In this document: piece after piece, positions 24,468 through 32,074 of the stretch | Layout: the number at the start of each line of letters is the position of its first letter | How positions within the stretch are numbered: the first letter of the stretch is position 1 | NCBI GenBank assembly: GCA_021648045.1 | Contig: JAKITM010000013.1 | Coordinates: forward strand, 1 to 33,646 | Reading direction: 5' to 3' | From: Lysobacterales bacterium | GTDB lineage: Bacteria; Pseudomonadota; Gammaproteobacteria; Xanthomonadales; SZUA-36 | Length of the DNA: 33,646 nucleotides | The notes under the pieces: generated by a model | The model's database searches: none | The model's input: only the letters and a program-made list of their open reading frames with translations | What the model was told of the DNA's origin: nothing | Position numbers and translations under genes: made by a program

Positions 24468-25198
24468 TTGAAGTAAAAAACCTGACTAAATCGTTTGGCG
24501 AAGTAAAGGCAGTTCGGGATGTCAGCTTTACTGCCCCTGATGGCAAGATAACAGGGTTATTAGGCCCGAATGGTGCTGGTAAAACAACTACCTTGCGGAT
24601 GCTATATACCCTGCTTGAACCGGACAGCGGCAGCATTCTAATCGATGGCCTCAACCCTCATGAACATGCCTTGGAAGTAAAGCGTAAGCTCGGGGTTGTG
24701 CCGGACTCCCGTGGCCTGTATACGCGTTTAAGTGCGCGCGAAAACATTCGTTATTTTGGAAAGTTGCATGGAATGGCTGCGGCGGAACTGGATGCACGAA
24801 TCGATGAGTTGAGCGAAATACTGGGCATGCAGAAGTTTATCGACCGGCGCACCGAGGGCTTTTCGCAAGGGCAGCGGGTGAAAGTAGCTATTGCTCGGGC
24901 GGTAGTGCATTCGCCACAAACCATTTTATTGGATGAGCCCACCAATGGGCTTGATGTTATGACCACTCGGGCATTACGGCATTATCTGCTTGAGCTTAAA
25001 AAAGCTGGGCATTGTGTGGTGCTTTCGACCCATATCATGCAGGAGGTGGCGGCCCTTTGCGACCACATTATTATTATTGCCGATGGCCAAATTGCAGCGG
25101 CAGGAAATGCCGGTGAGTTGTTACAACAAAGCGGCTGTGAAACACTGGAAGATGCATTTGTGAATTTAATTGGCACTGAAGAAGGGTTGTTGTCATGA
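24464..25198 (+). CDS. natA: ABC exporter ATPase, NatA-like
   Basis: 244 residues from ATG 24464, which overlaps the preceding stop (ATGA). A longer frame from 24344 would overlap the hydrolase and is not needed. Walker A GPNGAGKT is at 34-41. LGVVPDSRGLYTRLSARENI, the signature-type FSQGQRVKVAIARAV, ILLDEPTNGLDVM (Walker B) and STHIMQEVAALCDH (H-loop) follow. This is the NatA type, whose Bacillus member drives sodium export with NatB. In gammaproteobacteria the substrate is usually untested. Confidence 0.85.
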   Translation: MIEVKNLTKSFGEVKAVRDVSFTAPDGKITGLLGPNGAGKTTTLRMLYTLLEPDSGSILIDGLNPHEHALEVKRKLGVVPDSRGLYTRLSARENIRYFGKLHGMAAAELDARIDELSEILGMQKFIDRRTEGFSQGQRVKVAIARAVVHSPQTILLDEPTNGLDVMTTRALRHYLLELKKAGHCVVLSTHIMQEVAALCDHIIIIADGQIAAAGNAGELLQQSGCETLEDAFVNLIGTEEGLLS

Positions 25199-26373
25199 GG
25201 GGTTGGTTAACAGTTTTCAACAAAGAAGTTAAAGAAAATTTTCGTGACCGCAGGGTCATTATTACCTCTTTGATTGTTGGGCCGCTTTTTGGTCCTGTGT
25301 TGCTTATCGGCATGTTCACCTTAATGGCAGATAAAACCTCAGAGCGGATGGAAAAAGCATTGGAACTGCCGATTGCAGGTCAGCAGCATGCACCTAACCT
25401 AATGACTTATTTGATCCAGCAAGGGGTTGAAATTAAAGCTGCACCCGCAGATCCTGAAGCGGCAGTTAAAGCCAAGGATGAAGATGTTGTTTTACGCATT
25501 CCTGCCGATTTTTCCGAACGCTGGAATGAAGGCCAACGAGCTATTGTTGAAGTTATTGTCGATGAGTCTCGCAATCATGTTGGGGTTACCAGCCAACGGC
25601 TACGGCAGCTATTACATGCCTATTCAAGCCAGATAGGCATCTCGCGATTGCAGCTCCGTGGGGTTTCCCCGCAATTGCTTACGCCAATTATGGTTAAAAC
25701 TATCGACCAATCCACGCTAACTTCTAGGGCGGCCAGATTATTGTCGTTTTTACCCTATATTTTGATGATTGGTGCTTTTGTAGGTGGTATGCATCTGGCG
25801 ATTGATGCAACGGCCGGTGAAAAAGAGCGACGCTCGCTGGAACCACTACTAATTAATCCGGTGCCACGCTGGCAGATCATGGCAGGCAAGCTCATGGCGA
25901 CCTCATTTTTTGCCGCGCTATCGGTTTTTCTCACGGTAGTGGCATTCCGATTATTGGTGCCGTTTTTACCCGCCGACCTGCTAGGGACTTCAGTTTCCAT
26001 TACCAACCCGATGATGTTGGGTATTTTAGTGGTGATTTTACCGATGGCTATTCTCGCCTCGGCTTTCCTGACGATCCTCGCATCTTTCGCAAAATCATTC
26101 CGCGAGGCCAATTCATATATGGGTCTGGTCACCATTATTCCAATGCTACCAAGCTTCTATTTAATGATAAGTCCGGTAAAAGCCGAAACTTGGATGATGG
26201 CGGTTCCACTGCTTTCGCAGAATGTGTTAATTCATGAATTAATCCGTGGGGAGCAGGTTCCGCTGAGCTGGTATACGCTCGCAGGCGGGACAACTTTAGG
26301 GCTGGGGTTGGTGTTAGCGGTAATAGCAGCAACACTTTACAATCGTCCGCGGGTAATATTTTCAGGCGAATAA
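25195..26373 (+). CDS. natB: ABC exporter permease, NatB-like
   Basis: 392 residues. It has an N-terminal membrane segment (VIITSLIVGPLFGPVLLIGM), a large extracytoplasmic domain of about 150 residues, then five or so membrane segments including PYILMIGAFVGGMHLAIDAT and the EKERRSLEPLLINPVPRWQI motif common to ABC-2 permeases. It resembles NatB in length and layout. ATG 25195 overlaps the natA stop (ATGA). It forms the exporter with NatA. Confidence 0.85.
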   Translation: MRGWLTVFNKEVKENFRDRRVIITSLIVGPLFGPVLLIGMFTLMADKTSERMEKALELPIAGQQHAPNLMTYLIQQGVEIKAAPADPEAAVKAKDEDVVLRIPADFSERWNEGQRAIVEVIVDESRNHVGVTSQRLRQLLHAYSSQIGISRLQLRGVSPQLLTPIMVKTIDQSTLTSRAARLLSFLPYILMIGAFVGGMHLAIDATAGEKERRSLEPLLINPVPRWQIMAGKLMATSFFAALSVFLTVVAFRLLVPFLPADLLGTSVSITNPMMLGILVVILPMAILASAFLTILASFAKSFREANSYMGLVTIIPMLPSFYLMISPVKAETWMMAVPLLSQNVLIHELIRGEQVPLSWYTLAGGTTLGLGLVLAVIAATLYNRPRVIFSGE

Positions 26374-26553
26374 TGCCTGTTGTATTATACTAAGGTCTAA
26401 TAAACTGATTAATTTTTTGATTGGTTTTAATAAAATTTGTAAATTTGTGAGAGGATTTGATCACTGACGACAGTAATACAATACAAGTGAAACGCAATAC
26501 CATGGGGTTGGTAGCGTTAGTAACAAACAAATTATAAAAAGGGTAGAAATAAT

Positions 26554-27066
26554 ATGAGAATAACCGATGAAATGGTTCACGGTGCTTCAGAAGTCGAATC
26601 GGTGGCTAGTGCCGAGAGCACAGCAGCCAAGCCTATAGCGGCACAAAGTTATGCCGCTCCAATAGACATTCCCGCAAACCGCCCCGACAGCAGTGCCAAA
26701 GGCTGGGCGCGAGGCCAACAATCTCAATTTAACATGGTGACCTTTAAGCTTTGTGGCAAAGGCCGTGAAGAGTGGCACGATGAACAGATTAAGACTGACC
26801 AATGGTTTAACACTTCAGCTACCGAACCGGTACCGGTGGTTCGTCTGACAGATTGTGAAAGTGAATTACGCGGCATTGTTCACATGCGCACCACAGACGC
26901 GGGCACTGAGGTTTGTCTTTCACTGATTACCCCAAAAGGTAATTGGCAGACAGGTATCTGGTTTGAAATTGCAGCAGAAGATGAAGTCTCCGTAGCCTGG
27001 TGTACCGACTGGTCAGGGCGTGAACTAACCACGATCACACTGGAAATCCAACAAACCCAGCACTGA
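26554..27066 (+). CDS. Unrecognised 170-residue protein
   Basis: No family recognised. It starts at ATG 26554 with an AGGGTAG ribosome site about ten bases upstream. The first 50 residues are Ala/Ser/Glu-rich and low-complexity, with no signal peptide. Residues 55-170 look like a compact, mostly beta domain: MVTFKLCGKGREEWHDEQIK, VVRLTDCESELRGIVHMRTT, VCLSLITPKGNWQTGIWFEI and VSVAWCTDWSGRELTTITLE. The gene stands alone with its own terminator, in a 180-bp AT-rich 5' region, so it is a separate transcription unit. It is a good candidate for a conserved hypothetical. Confidence 0.75.
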   Translation: MRITDEMVHGASEVESVASAESTAAKPIAAQSYAAPIDIPANRPDSSAKGWARGQQSQFNMVTFKLCGKGREEWHDEQIKTDQWFNTSATEPVPVVRLTDCESELRGIVHMRTTDAGTEVCLSLITPKGNWQTGIWFEIAAEDEVSVAWCTDWSGRELTTITLEIQQTQH

Positions 27067-27085
27067 TTTGAATTATATATAAGCT

Positions 27086-27112
27086 AAAAGCCGGGCACCG
27101 CCCGGCTTTTTT
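27086..27112 (+). terminator. Rho-independent terminator after the 170-residue gene
   Basis: GCCGGGC (27090-27096) and GCCCGGC (27100-27106) form a 7-bp stem with loop ACC. An A-run precedes it and six Ts follow (27107-27112). This is a textbook terminator, about 20 bp after the stop. Confidence 0.92.
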
Positions 27113-27118
27113 GTACTC

Positions 27119-27208
27119 ATCGTAAAACACTATGAAAAAGTAGACCCGGAAACCCATAGCGAAGAAGTACTTGAAGCCTTGAAGCAATTAATGGCTGAAG
27201 CGGGTTAG
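27119..27208 (+). pseudogene. 3' remnant resembling a Bcp-type peroxiredoxin
   Basis: One frame with no start codon reads IVKHYEKVDPETHSEEVLEA then LKQLMAEAG and a TAG at 27206-27208. It resembles the C-terminal tail of Bcp/PrxQ peroxiredoxins (pattern iVkhyekVdpeTHaeevLe). The upstream peroxidase domain is absent, and the terminator of the neighbouring gene sits just before. It is probably a leftover after a deletion. The match is to a short tail, so confidence is modest. Confidence 0.5.
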
Positions 27209-27214
27209 TACCCC

Positions 27215-27991
27215 TCATCCCGGCTTCGGGGCCCTAGCAATTACCCAGCAGTCTACTCGTTTAACGCCCCCCGCAAGTAATACCCCGGCAGCTTCAGAAA
27301 GCGTGCTGCCCGTGGTCATAACATCATCTACTAGGACGACATGGTCTGGCAGTTTGGTTTCCTGCGGGTGGAGTGAAAAAACCCCGCGAATATTCTTTTT
27401 TCTGGATTTGGCATCAAGCTCAGACTGCGGCGGAGAGGGTTTTTCGCGTAACAAGAAATTCTTAAGTAGGGGTATTTCAAGACCTTTTGCCAGATCAGCC
27501 GCCAGTAAGGCAGACTGATTAAAGCCCCGCTCATGCAGGCGTAAATGATGCAAAGGGATAGATATAATTGCGGTGGGCATAGCCTCGGCTGCCAATATTT
27601 TTATCTGTTTATGCATCAGCGCAGATAAAACTCGCCCAATGGCGAGGTCGCCATGAAATTTAAACGCCTGTATCAGCTTGTCCATTGGCCAACAATATTC
27701 ATAGCTTGCATGGGTATGGGTAAATGCCGGCGGTGCGCGCAGGCACGCTCCGCAGCGGAGTTTATCGCCGACCACACCGGCAGGTAAGGGGATGGCACAT
27801 TGATAACAGGCCTGGGGATTCTGGTTCAAGTCGGACTCGCAGGCGCTGCAAATATCGATCCCCGTTTGGTATTTGTTTCTCTGATTAGCCGTCTCGCCCT
27901 GATGGCCACCCTGCCCACTTGCGCCGCAAAGCACACAAACAGGCGGGTAAATCTTGTCAACCAACTTGCTAATCATTTGGTTGACAGTCAA
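27215..27991 (-). CDS. comF: ComF/GntX family phosphoribosyltransferase-like protein
   Basis: 258 residues. The N-terminus has zinc-finger-type cysteines (PPVCVLCGASG, then DICSACESDL, ACYQCAIPLPAG and RCGACLRAPP), followed by the PRT fold with YCWPMDKLIQAFKFHGD, IPLHHLRLHERGFNQS and the PRPP motif VVLVDDVMTTGSTL. ComF/GntX proteins are involved in DNA uptake or gluconate/iron-sulfur metabolism, depending on the species. The start is TTG 27991, with GAGG about eight bases upstream; ATG 27976 is the alternative. The BirA-like operator lies over its first codons, so biotin could also control it (inference). Confidence 0.85.
   Translation of the reverse strand: MTVNQMISKLVDKIYPPVCVLCGASGQGGHQGETANQRNKYQTGIDICSACESDLNQNPQACYQCAIPLPAGVVGDKLRCGACLRAPPAFTHTHASYEYCWPMDKLIQAFKFHGDLAIGRVLSALMHKQIKILAAEAMPTAIISIPLHHLRLHERGFNQSALLAADLAKGLEIPLLKNFLLREKPSPPQSELDAKSRKKNIRGVFSLHPQETKLPDHVVLVDDVMTTGSTLSEAAGVLLAGGVKRVDCWVIARAPKPG
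27954..27987. promoter_or_regulatory. BirA-type biotin operator (bioO)
   Basis: TTGTCAACC (27954-27962), 16 bp, GGTTGACAG (27979-27987). The arms match as inverted repeats at eight of nine positions. The arm sequence and the 16-bp spacer match the layout of E. coli bioO (TTGTAAACC N16 GGTTTACAA). It lies between comF and bioB, with bioB ATG about 60 bp downstream. Biotinyl-AMP-bound BirA would repress the bio operon, and probably comF too. Confidence 0.8.
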
Positions 27992-28046
27992 AATACAAGC
28001 CTCAGCGAAATACTATATTTTATGCCCGATAGAACAGGTAACAACA

Positions 28047-29057
28047 ATGACAATTTCAAACCCTCATACACAGACCATTACTAAAGATAATACCGCTTTA
28101 CGCCATGATTGGTCATCTCCTGAAGTTCTGCGCTTGTTTAATCTACCATTTAATGATTTGTTATTCCGCGCACACAGCATCCATCGGCAACAATTTGACC
28201 CCAATCAAGTACAAATCAGTACCCTGCTAAGTATTAAAACCGGGGCTTGCCCGGAAGATTGTAAATATTGCCCGCAGAGTGTGCACTATGACACCGGCTT
28301 GGAGCGTGAAAAATTATTACCGGTAGAAGATGTGGTTGCGGCTGCCAATGCCGCCCGTGAAACTGGAGCCACGCGCTTTTGTATGGGTGCGGCCTGGCGT
28401 CAGCCAAGCGATCGCAATCTTGAAAAAGTCATAAAGCTGATTAGTGCGGTGCGCGAAACCGGAATGGAAACCTGTGTCACCCTGGGAATGTTGAGCGACA
28501 GTCAGGCACTGCGCTTGAAAGAAGCCGGTTTGGACTACTACAATCACAATCTTGATACCTCACCGGAATTTTATTCCGAGGTGGTTAAAAGCCGAACTTA
28601 TGATGACCGTCTGGACACCCTCAAGAATGTGCGCGATGCCGGCTTGAATGTTTGCTGTGGCGGGATAGTCGGTATGGGCGAAAGCCGCACAGATCGCGCC
28701 GGTTTGCTGGTGGAATTGGCAAACTTGCCGATTCATCCGCAAAGCGTACCCATTAATCAGCTGATTCGGGTGGCGGGTACGCCGATGGAATCTTTAGAAG
28801 ATCTCGACGAATTGGAGTTTGTGCGCACCATTGCTATCACCCGGATTATGATGCCGCATTCTGTAGTTCGTCTATCGGCTGGGCGTACAGAAATGAGCGA
28901 TTCGAGACAAACTTTGTGTTTCTTTGCTGGGGCGAACTCGATTTTCTATGGTGAAAAACTGTTAACGGCCGATAACCCTGAAGCGCACAGCGACAAAGTG
29001 TTGTTTGAAAAACTCGGTATCAATCGAAAAAATGCCGCCGCAGAATCTGCTGCCTGA
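28047..29057 (+). CDS. bioB: Biotin synthase
   Basis: 336 residues from ATG 28047, with AGGT upstream; a longer frame from 27954 would cover the operator. It is the radical-SAM enzyme that inserts sulfur into dethiobiotin. CPEDCKYC with C68, C72 and C75 binds the SAM cluster. TGATRFCMGAAWR, YYNHNLDTSPEFY, VCCGGIVGMGESRTDRAG and RLSAGRTEMSDSRQTLCFFA follow, with Cys and Arg ligands of the second cluster. First gene of bioBFCD, under the BirA-like operator. Confidence 0.97.
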   Translation: MTISNPHTQTITKDNTALRHDWSSPEVLRLFNLPFNDLLFRAHSIHRQQFDPNQVQISTLLSIKTGACPEDCKYCPQSVHYDTGLEREKLLPVEDVVAAANAARETGATRFCMGAAWRQPSDRNLEKVIKLISAVRETGMETCVTLGMLSDSQALRLKEAGLDYYNHNLDTSPEFYSEVVKSRTYDDRLDTLKNVRDAGLNVCCGGIVGMGESRTDRAGLLVELANLPIHPQSVPINQLIRVAGTPMESLEDLDELEFVRTIAITRIMMPHSVVRLSAGRTEMSDSRQTLCFFAGANSIFYGEKLLTADNPEAHSDKVLFEKLGINRKNAAAESAA

Positions 29058-29073
29058 AGGGTGACAGTCCGCA

Positions 29074-30240
29074 ATGAGCAGGATTCAACAACAGCTTTTA
29101 AAGCTAGAACAACAGCACAGACTTCGGCAGCGCCGGGTTGTGAGTGGTCTGGATGGCTCGCGTTTATCCATTAACGGCAAATCACTACTTAACTTTGCAG
29201 ATAACGACTATTTAGGCTTGCGCCAGCACCCGCAAGTTATCCGTGCTTGCGCTGAAGCTGCGCAACAATATGGGGTAGGTTCTGGCGCGTCAGCCTTAAT
29301 CAGCGGTTACAGCGATCAGCATCAAGCACTCGAACAAGAGTTGGAAGAATTTCTTGGTTATCAAAAAGTGCTGTTGTTCTCTAGCGGTTATCTGGCAAAT
29401 CAAGCGGTTATGGGTAGTTTGTGTCAGCGAGGGGATAATATTTTCAGCGACCAGTTGAATCATGCCTCGTTGATTGATGGTTGCCGCTTATCGCGGGCAA
29501 CAGTATATCGTTATAGCCATTCTAATAGTTTGAAACTAGTCGGTTTATTACAGCAGCATGCAACTGGAAAGTCGGCAGCAAATGCTGGACAGGAAAACTT
29601 TATTCTCAGTGACGGGGTGTTTTCCATGGATGGCGATGTTGCCGCTTATGCAGAATTGCAGCAGTTGGCAGAGCGTTACAATGCCAGCTTAATAATCGAT
29701 GATGCCCACGGCGTGGGAGTTATGGGTGAATATGGCCGTGGTAGCTGGGAGGCTGTCAATGCAGCCAAACCGGATGTCCTTATTGGCACACTGGGCAAGG
29801 CATTTGGCACTCAGGGCGCCTATGTGGCGGCATCAAGTGAGCGCATCGAGTGGTTGGTACAAAAAGGCCGCTCCTATGTGTATACCACAGCCTTGGCACC
29901 ACCTATTGCCGCCGCTACCCGGGCGAGCTTACGGCTAATATGCGAGGGCCGTAAATTACGCCAGCAATTAAGTAAAAATATTGCCTATTTTCGCCAACAA
30001 GCGATAACTCTAGGGCTTGAACTATTGCCTTCCGCCAGCCCGATCCAACCGCTGATGCTGGGTTCGGAACAGCGCTTGCTGGACTGGGCTGAAAAATTAC
30101 AAGGCGCGGGCATTCTGGTTGGCGCAATCCGACCGCCAACGGTACCGGAAGGTACCAGCCGTTTGCGCATTACTTTCAATGCAATCCATCAACAGGCTGA
30201 AATAGATCAGCTCTTAGAAGCCCTCAAGGAGGCCGCTTAG
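29074..30240 (+). CDS. bioF: 8-amino-7-oxononanoate synthase (AONS)
   Basis: 388 residues, a PLP enzyme of the alpha-oxoamine synthase family. It joins pimeloyl-ACP and alanine. It has FADNDYLGL near 41-49, GVGSGASALISGYSDQH, SLIIDDAHGVGVMGEYGRG with D209 and H212, and the PLP lysine K242 in IGTLGKAFGTQGAY. The gap after bioB is 16 bp, and it is followed by bioC after one base. Confidence 0.96.
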   Translation: MSRIQQQLLKLEQQHRLRQRRVVSGLDGSRLSINGKSLLNFADNDYLGLRQHPQVIRACAEAAQQYGVGSGASALISGYSDQHQALEQELEEFLGYQKVLLFSSGYLANQAVMGSLCQRGDNIFSDQLNHASLIDGCRLSRATVYRYSHSNSLKLVGLLQQHATGKSAANAGQENFILSDGVFSMDGDVAAYAELQQLAERYNASLIIDDAHGVGVMGEYGRGSWEAVNAAKPDVLIGTLGKAFGTQGAYVAASSERIEWLVQKGRSYVYTTALAPPIAAATRASLRLICEGRKLRQQLSKNIAYFRQQAITLGLELLPSASPIQPLMLGSEQRLLDWAEKLQGAGILVGAIRPPTVPEGTSRLRITFNAIHQQAEIDQLLEALKEAA

Positions 30241-30241
30241 C

Positions 30242-31189
30242 ATGCAAGCGCCAGATGACAAGATAATATCTCAAAGCCGCCCAGCAACCGAGCCTGCCGA
30301 TTGGGATATCGACCAGGCGCGCTTATCATTTCACCGGGCGGCCAGTGACTATGAAGAGCATGCTTGGTTACAACAGGAAGTAGGCGGTCGTTTACTGGAG
30401 CGTCTGGATGAGCTCAATACGCAGCCACAAACCGTGGTAGATATGGGTTGCGGTACCGGCTTGCACAGCCTTGCCCTGAAAACCCGCTACCCGAAAGCTG
30501 AAGTTGTCGGCATAGACTTTGCCGAAGGCATGCTAACCCAGGCGAAAAAGCGCAATAGCTGGCGGCGTAAAGTCGAATATCGGCAGGCCGATATGGGTAA
30601 TTGCGGTCTTGCGGATGCCTCAGTGGATTTGCTGTATTCCAATTTCAGTTTGCAGTGGGCCGTCGATTTACGCTCAGTATTCAATGAATGGCGGCGAATT
30701 ATGAAACCCAATGGTTTGCTGCTATTTACCACTTTAGGCCCAGGAACTTTACTCGAATTACGCCAAGCCTGGGAAAAAGTGGATAACAATGCGCATGTGA
30801 ATGATTTTATAGATATCCGTGATGTTGGTGATGCCTTGGTGTCCGCTGGCTTTTATGAGCCGGTTATGGATGCCGAGATGCTAACCCTGACTTATTCAAG
30901 CGTACATAAATTAATGCGCGAACTCAAAGGCATGGGCGCGCATAATGTTAATCATCAGCGTCAGCACGGACTTACAGGAGCTGGTCGTATGCGTGCCATG
31001 TGTACGGCCTATAAAGACTTCCGCTTGCCCGATGGGCGTTACCCCGCCAGTTGGGAAGTGATTTATGGGGTGGCCTGGCAGCCGGAGGACGGCCAGCCTG
31101 TGCGTACAATTACCGGCGAAGAAGCCAGCTTCTCGGTGGAGCATTTATTAAATAGTCGAAAAAACAAACCTCGGAAAAACAAATCATGA
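30242..31189 (+). CDS. bioC: Malonyl-ACP O-methyltransferase
   Basis: 315 residues. It methylates malonyl-ACP to start pimelate synthesis. It has the BioC start RLSFHRAASDYEEHAWLQQE near 30-50, VVDMGCGTGLHSLAL (SAM-binding), GIDFAEGMLTQAKK, and SNFSLQWAVDLRS, then the rest of a class I methyltransferase fold. It has a longer N-terminus and C-terminus than many BioC proteins (about 250 residues), the C-terminus being lysine-rich. It overlaps bioD by ATGA. No bioH is found between bioF and bioC. Confidence 0.93.
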   Translation: MQAPDDKIISQSRPATEPADWDIDQARLSFHRAASDYEEHAWLQQEVGGRLLERLDELNTQPQTVVDMGCGTGLHSLALKTRYPKAEVVGIDFAEGMLTQAKKRNSWRRKVEYRQADMGNCGLADASVDLLYSNFSLQWAVDLRSVFNEWRRIMKPNGLLLFTTLGPGTLLELRQAWEKVDNNAHVNDFIDIRDVGDALVSAGFYEPVMDAEMLTLTYSSVHKLMRELKGMGAHNVNHQRQHGLTGAGRMRAMCTAYKDFRLPDGRYPASWEVIYGVAWQPEDGQPVRTITGEEASFSVEHLLNSRKNKPRKNKS

Positions 31190-31839
31190 AGCATTGGTAT
31201 ATTACAGGAACAGACACAGAAATCGGCAAAACCCGGGTAAGTTGCCAACTATTACAGGAGCTTAGGCGCCAGGGATTCAGCACAGTGGCATACAAACCGG
31301 TAGCATCCGGGGCGGTTGATACCGGTGACGGCTGGCGTAATGATGATGCTCTGCAGTTGATTCACGCCAGTCAGGCAAAAATTGCTTATAACGTGGTGAA
31401 CCCCTGGTGTTTTGAAGAAGCAGTAGCACCGCATCTGCTGGCTGAGGAAGCTGGTGTTGATATTGATACGGCAAAAATGGCGGAAATTGTTTCTCGCAAG
31501 CCAGCTGATGTTGCCGTAATTGAGGGAGTGGGCGGCTGGCTGGCCCCGCTGGATACCGGCACAAGTCAGGCGGATATGGCTCGGGCACTGAATGCTGGCG
31601 TAATTCTTGTCGTGGGAATGCGCCTGGGTTGTATTAATCATGCGCTGTTGAGTGTCGGTCGGATTTTAGACGACGGTTTGCCATTACTAGGCTGGGTTGC
31701 TAATCAGATAGACCCTGAAATGAGTCGCTATCAGGACAATATAGACACCCTCAAAGCACGGATAAAACAGCCCTTGCTGGCAACAATTGCCTGGGAAGAA
31801 AACCAGCCGGATTTCAGTATTAACGCAATAATTAATTGA
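31186..31839 (+). CDS. bioD: Dethiobiotin synthetase
   Basis: 217 residues. It closes the ureido ring of dethiobiotin using CO2 and ATP. The P-loop GTDTEIGKT is at 8-16. YKPVASGAVDTGDGWRNDDA and VVNPWCFEEAVAPHLLA follow, then VIEGVGGWLAPLDTGTSQAD. The start overlaps bioC by ATGA, and it is the last gene of the operon. Confidence 0.95.
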   Translation: MKHWYITGTDTEIGKTRVSCQLLQELRRQGFSTVAYKPVASGAVDTGDGWRNDDALQLIHASQAKIAYNVVNPWCFEEAVAPHLLAEEAGVDIDTAKMAEIVSRKPADVAVIEGVGGWLAPLDTGTSQADMARALNAGVILVVGMRLGCINHALLSVGRILDDGLPLLGWVANQIDPEMSRYQDNIDTLKARIKQPLLATIAWEENQPDFSINAIIN

Positions 31840-31898
31840 TGTTTGACAACATTACTACTGTTTTGACTGTTTTGACTGTTTTTTAACGCGGAATTTAG

Positions 31899-31980
31899 TA
31901 TACTCATTGTGCTGATGTTTCCCCCTTTGCATCAGCTCCCATCGAGGGCCGGTCTACCCCTTATCGGCCCTCGATACTTT
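31899..31980 (+). ncRNA. Candidate small RNA (two hairpins, C-rich loop)
   Basis: A TATACT -10 box lies at 31899-31904. From about 31911 the DNA has a first hairpin, GCTGATG (31911-31917) and CATCAGC (31930-31936), with a C-rich loop TTTCCCCCTTTG. Then comes a second, TCGAGGGCCG (31942-31951) and CGGCCCTCGA (31965-31974), followed by a T-rich tail (TACTTTTATTT). The transcript would be about 65-75 nt. A -35 at normal spacing is weak: TTGACT is 21 bp upstream. It could instead be only a terminator for bioD plus a nearby stem. The C-rich loop could pair with Shine-Dalgarno sites (inference). Confidence 0.4.
31942..31980 (+). terminator. Terminator after bioD
   Basis: Arms TCGAGGGCCG (31942-31951) and CGGCCCTCGA (31965-31974) pair over 10 bp with a 13-base loop, then TACTTTTA. 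It is a strong hairpin with a moderate T-tail. It lies between bioD and the convergent zapE, and may end both a small RNA and the bio operon. Confidence 0.75.
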
Positions 31981-32074
31981 TATTTCCAAAAAAGACCCAA
32001 AAAAGACCTTCAAAGCCTCCCAGTGTTAACCTTTTTGTATGTCTTTAGATAGCTTCATTAATGCCCGCTGTGTT

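Noticed and set aside
27981..28016. TTGACA as a -35 box for bioB with TACTAT as -10
   Set aside because: The spacing is 24 bp, too long for sigma-70, and TTGACA is better explained as the operator's right arm.
27954..28046. Longer bioB start at TTG 27954
   Set aside because: It begins inside the BirA-like operator and adds residues unlike BioB. ATG 28047 matches the family.
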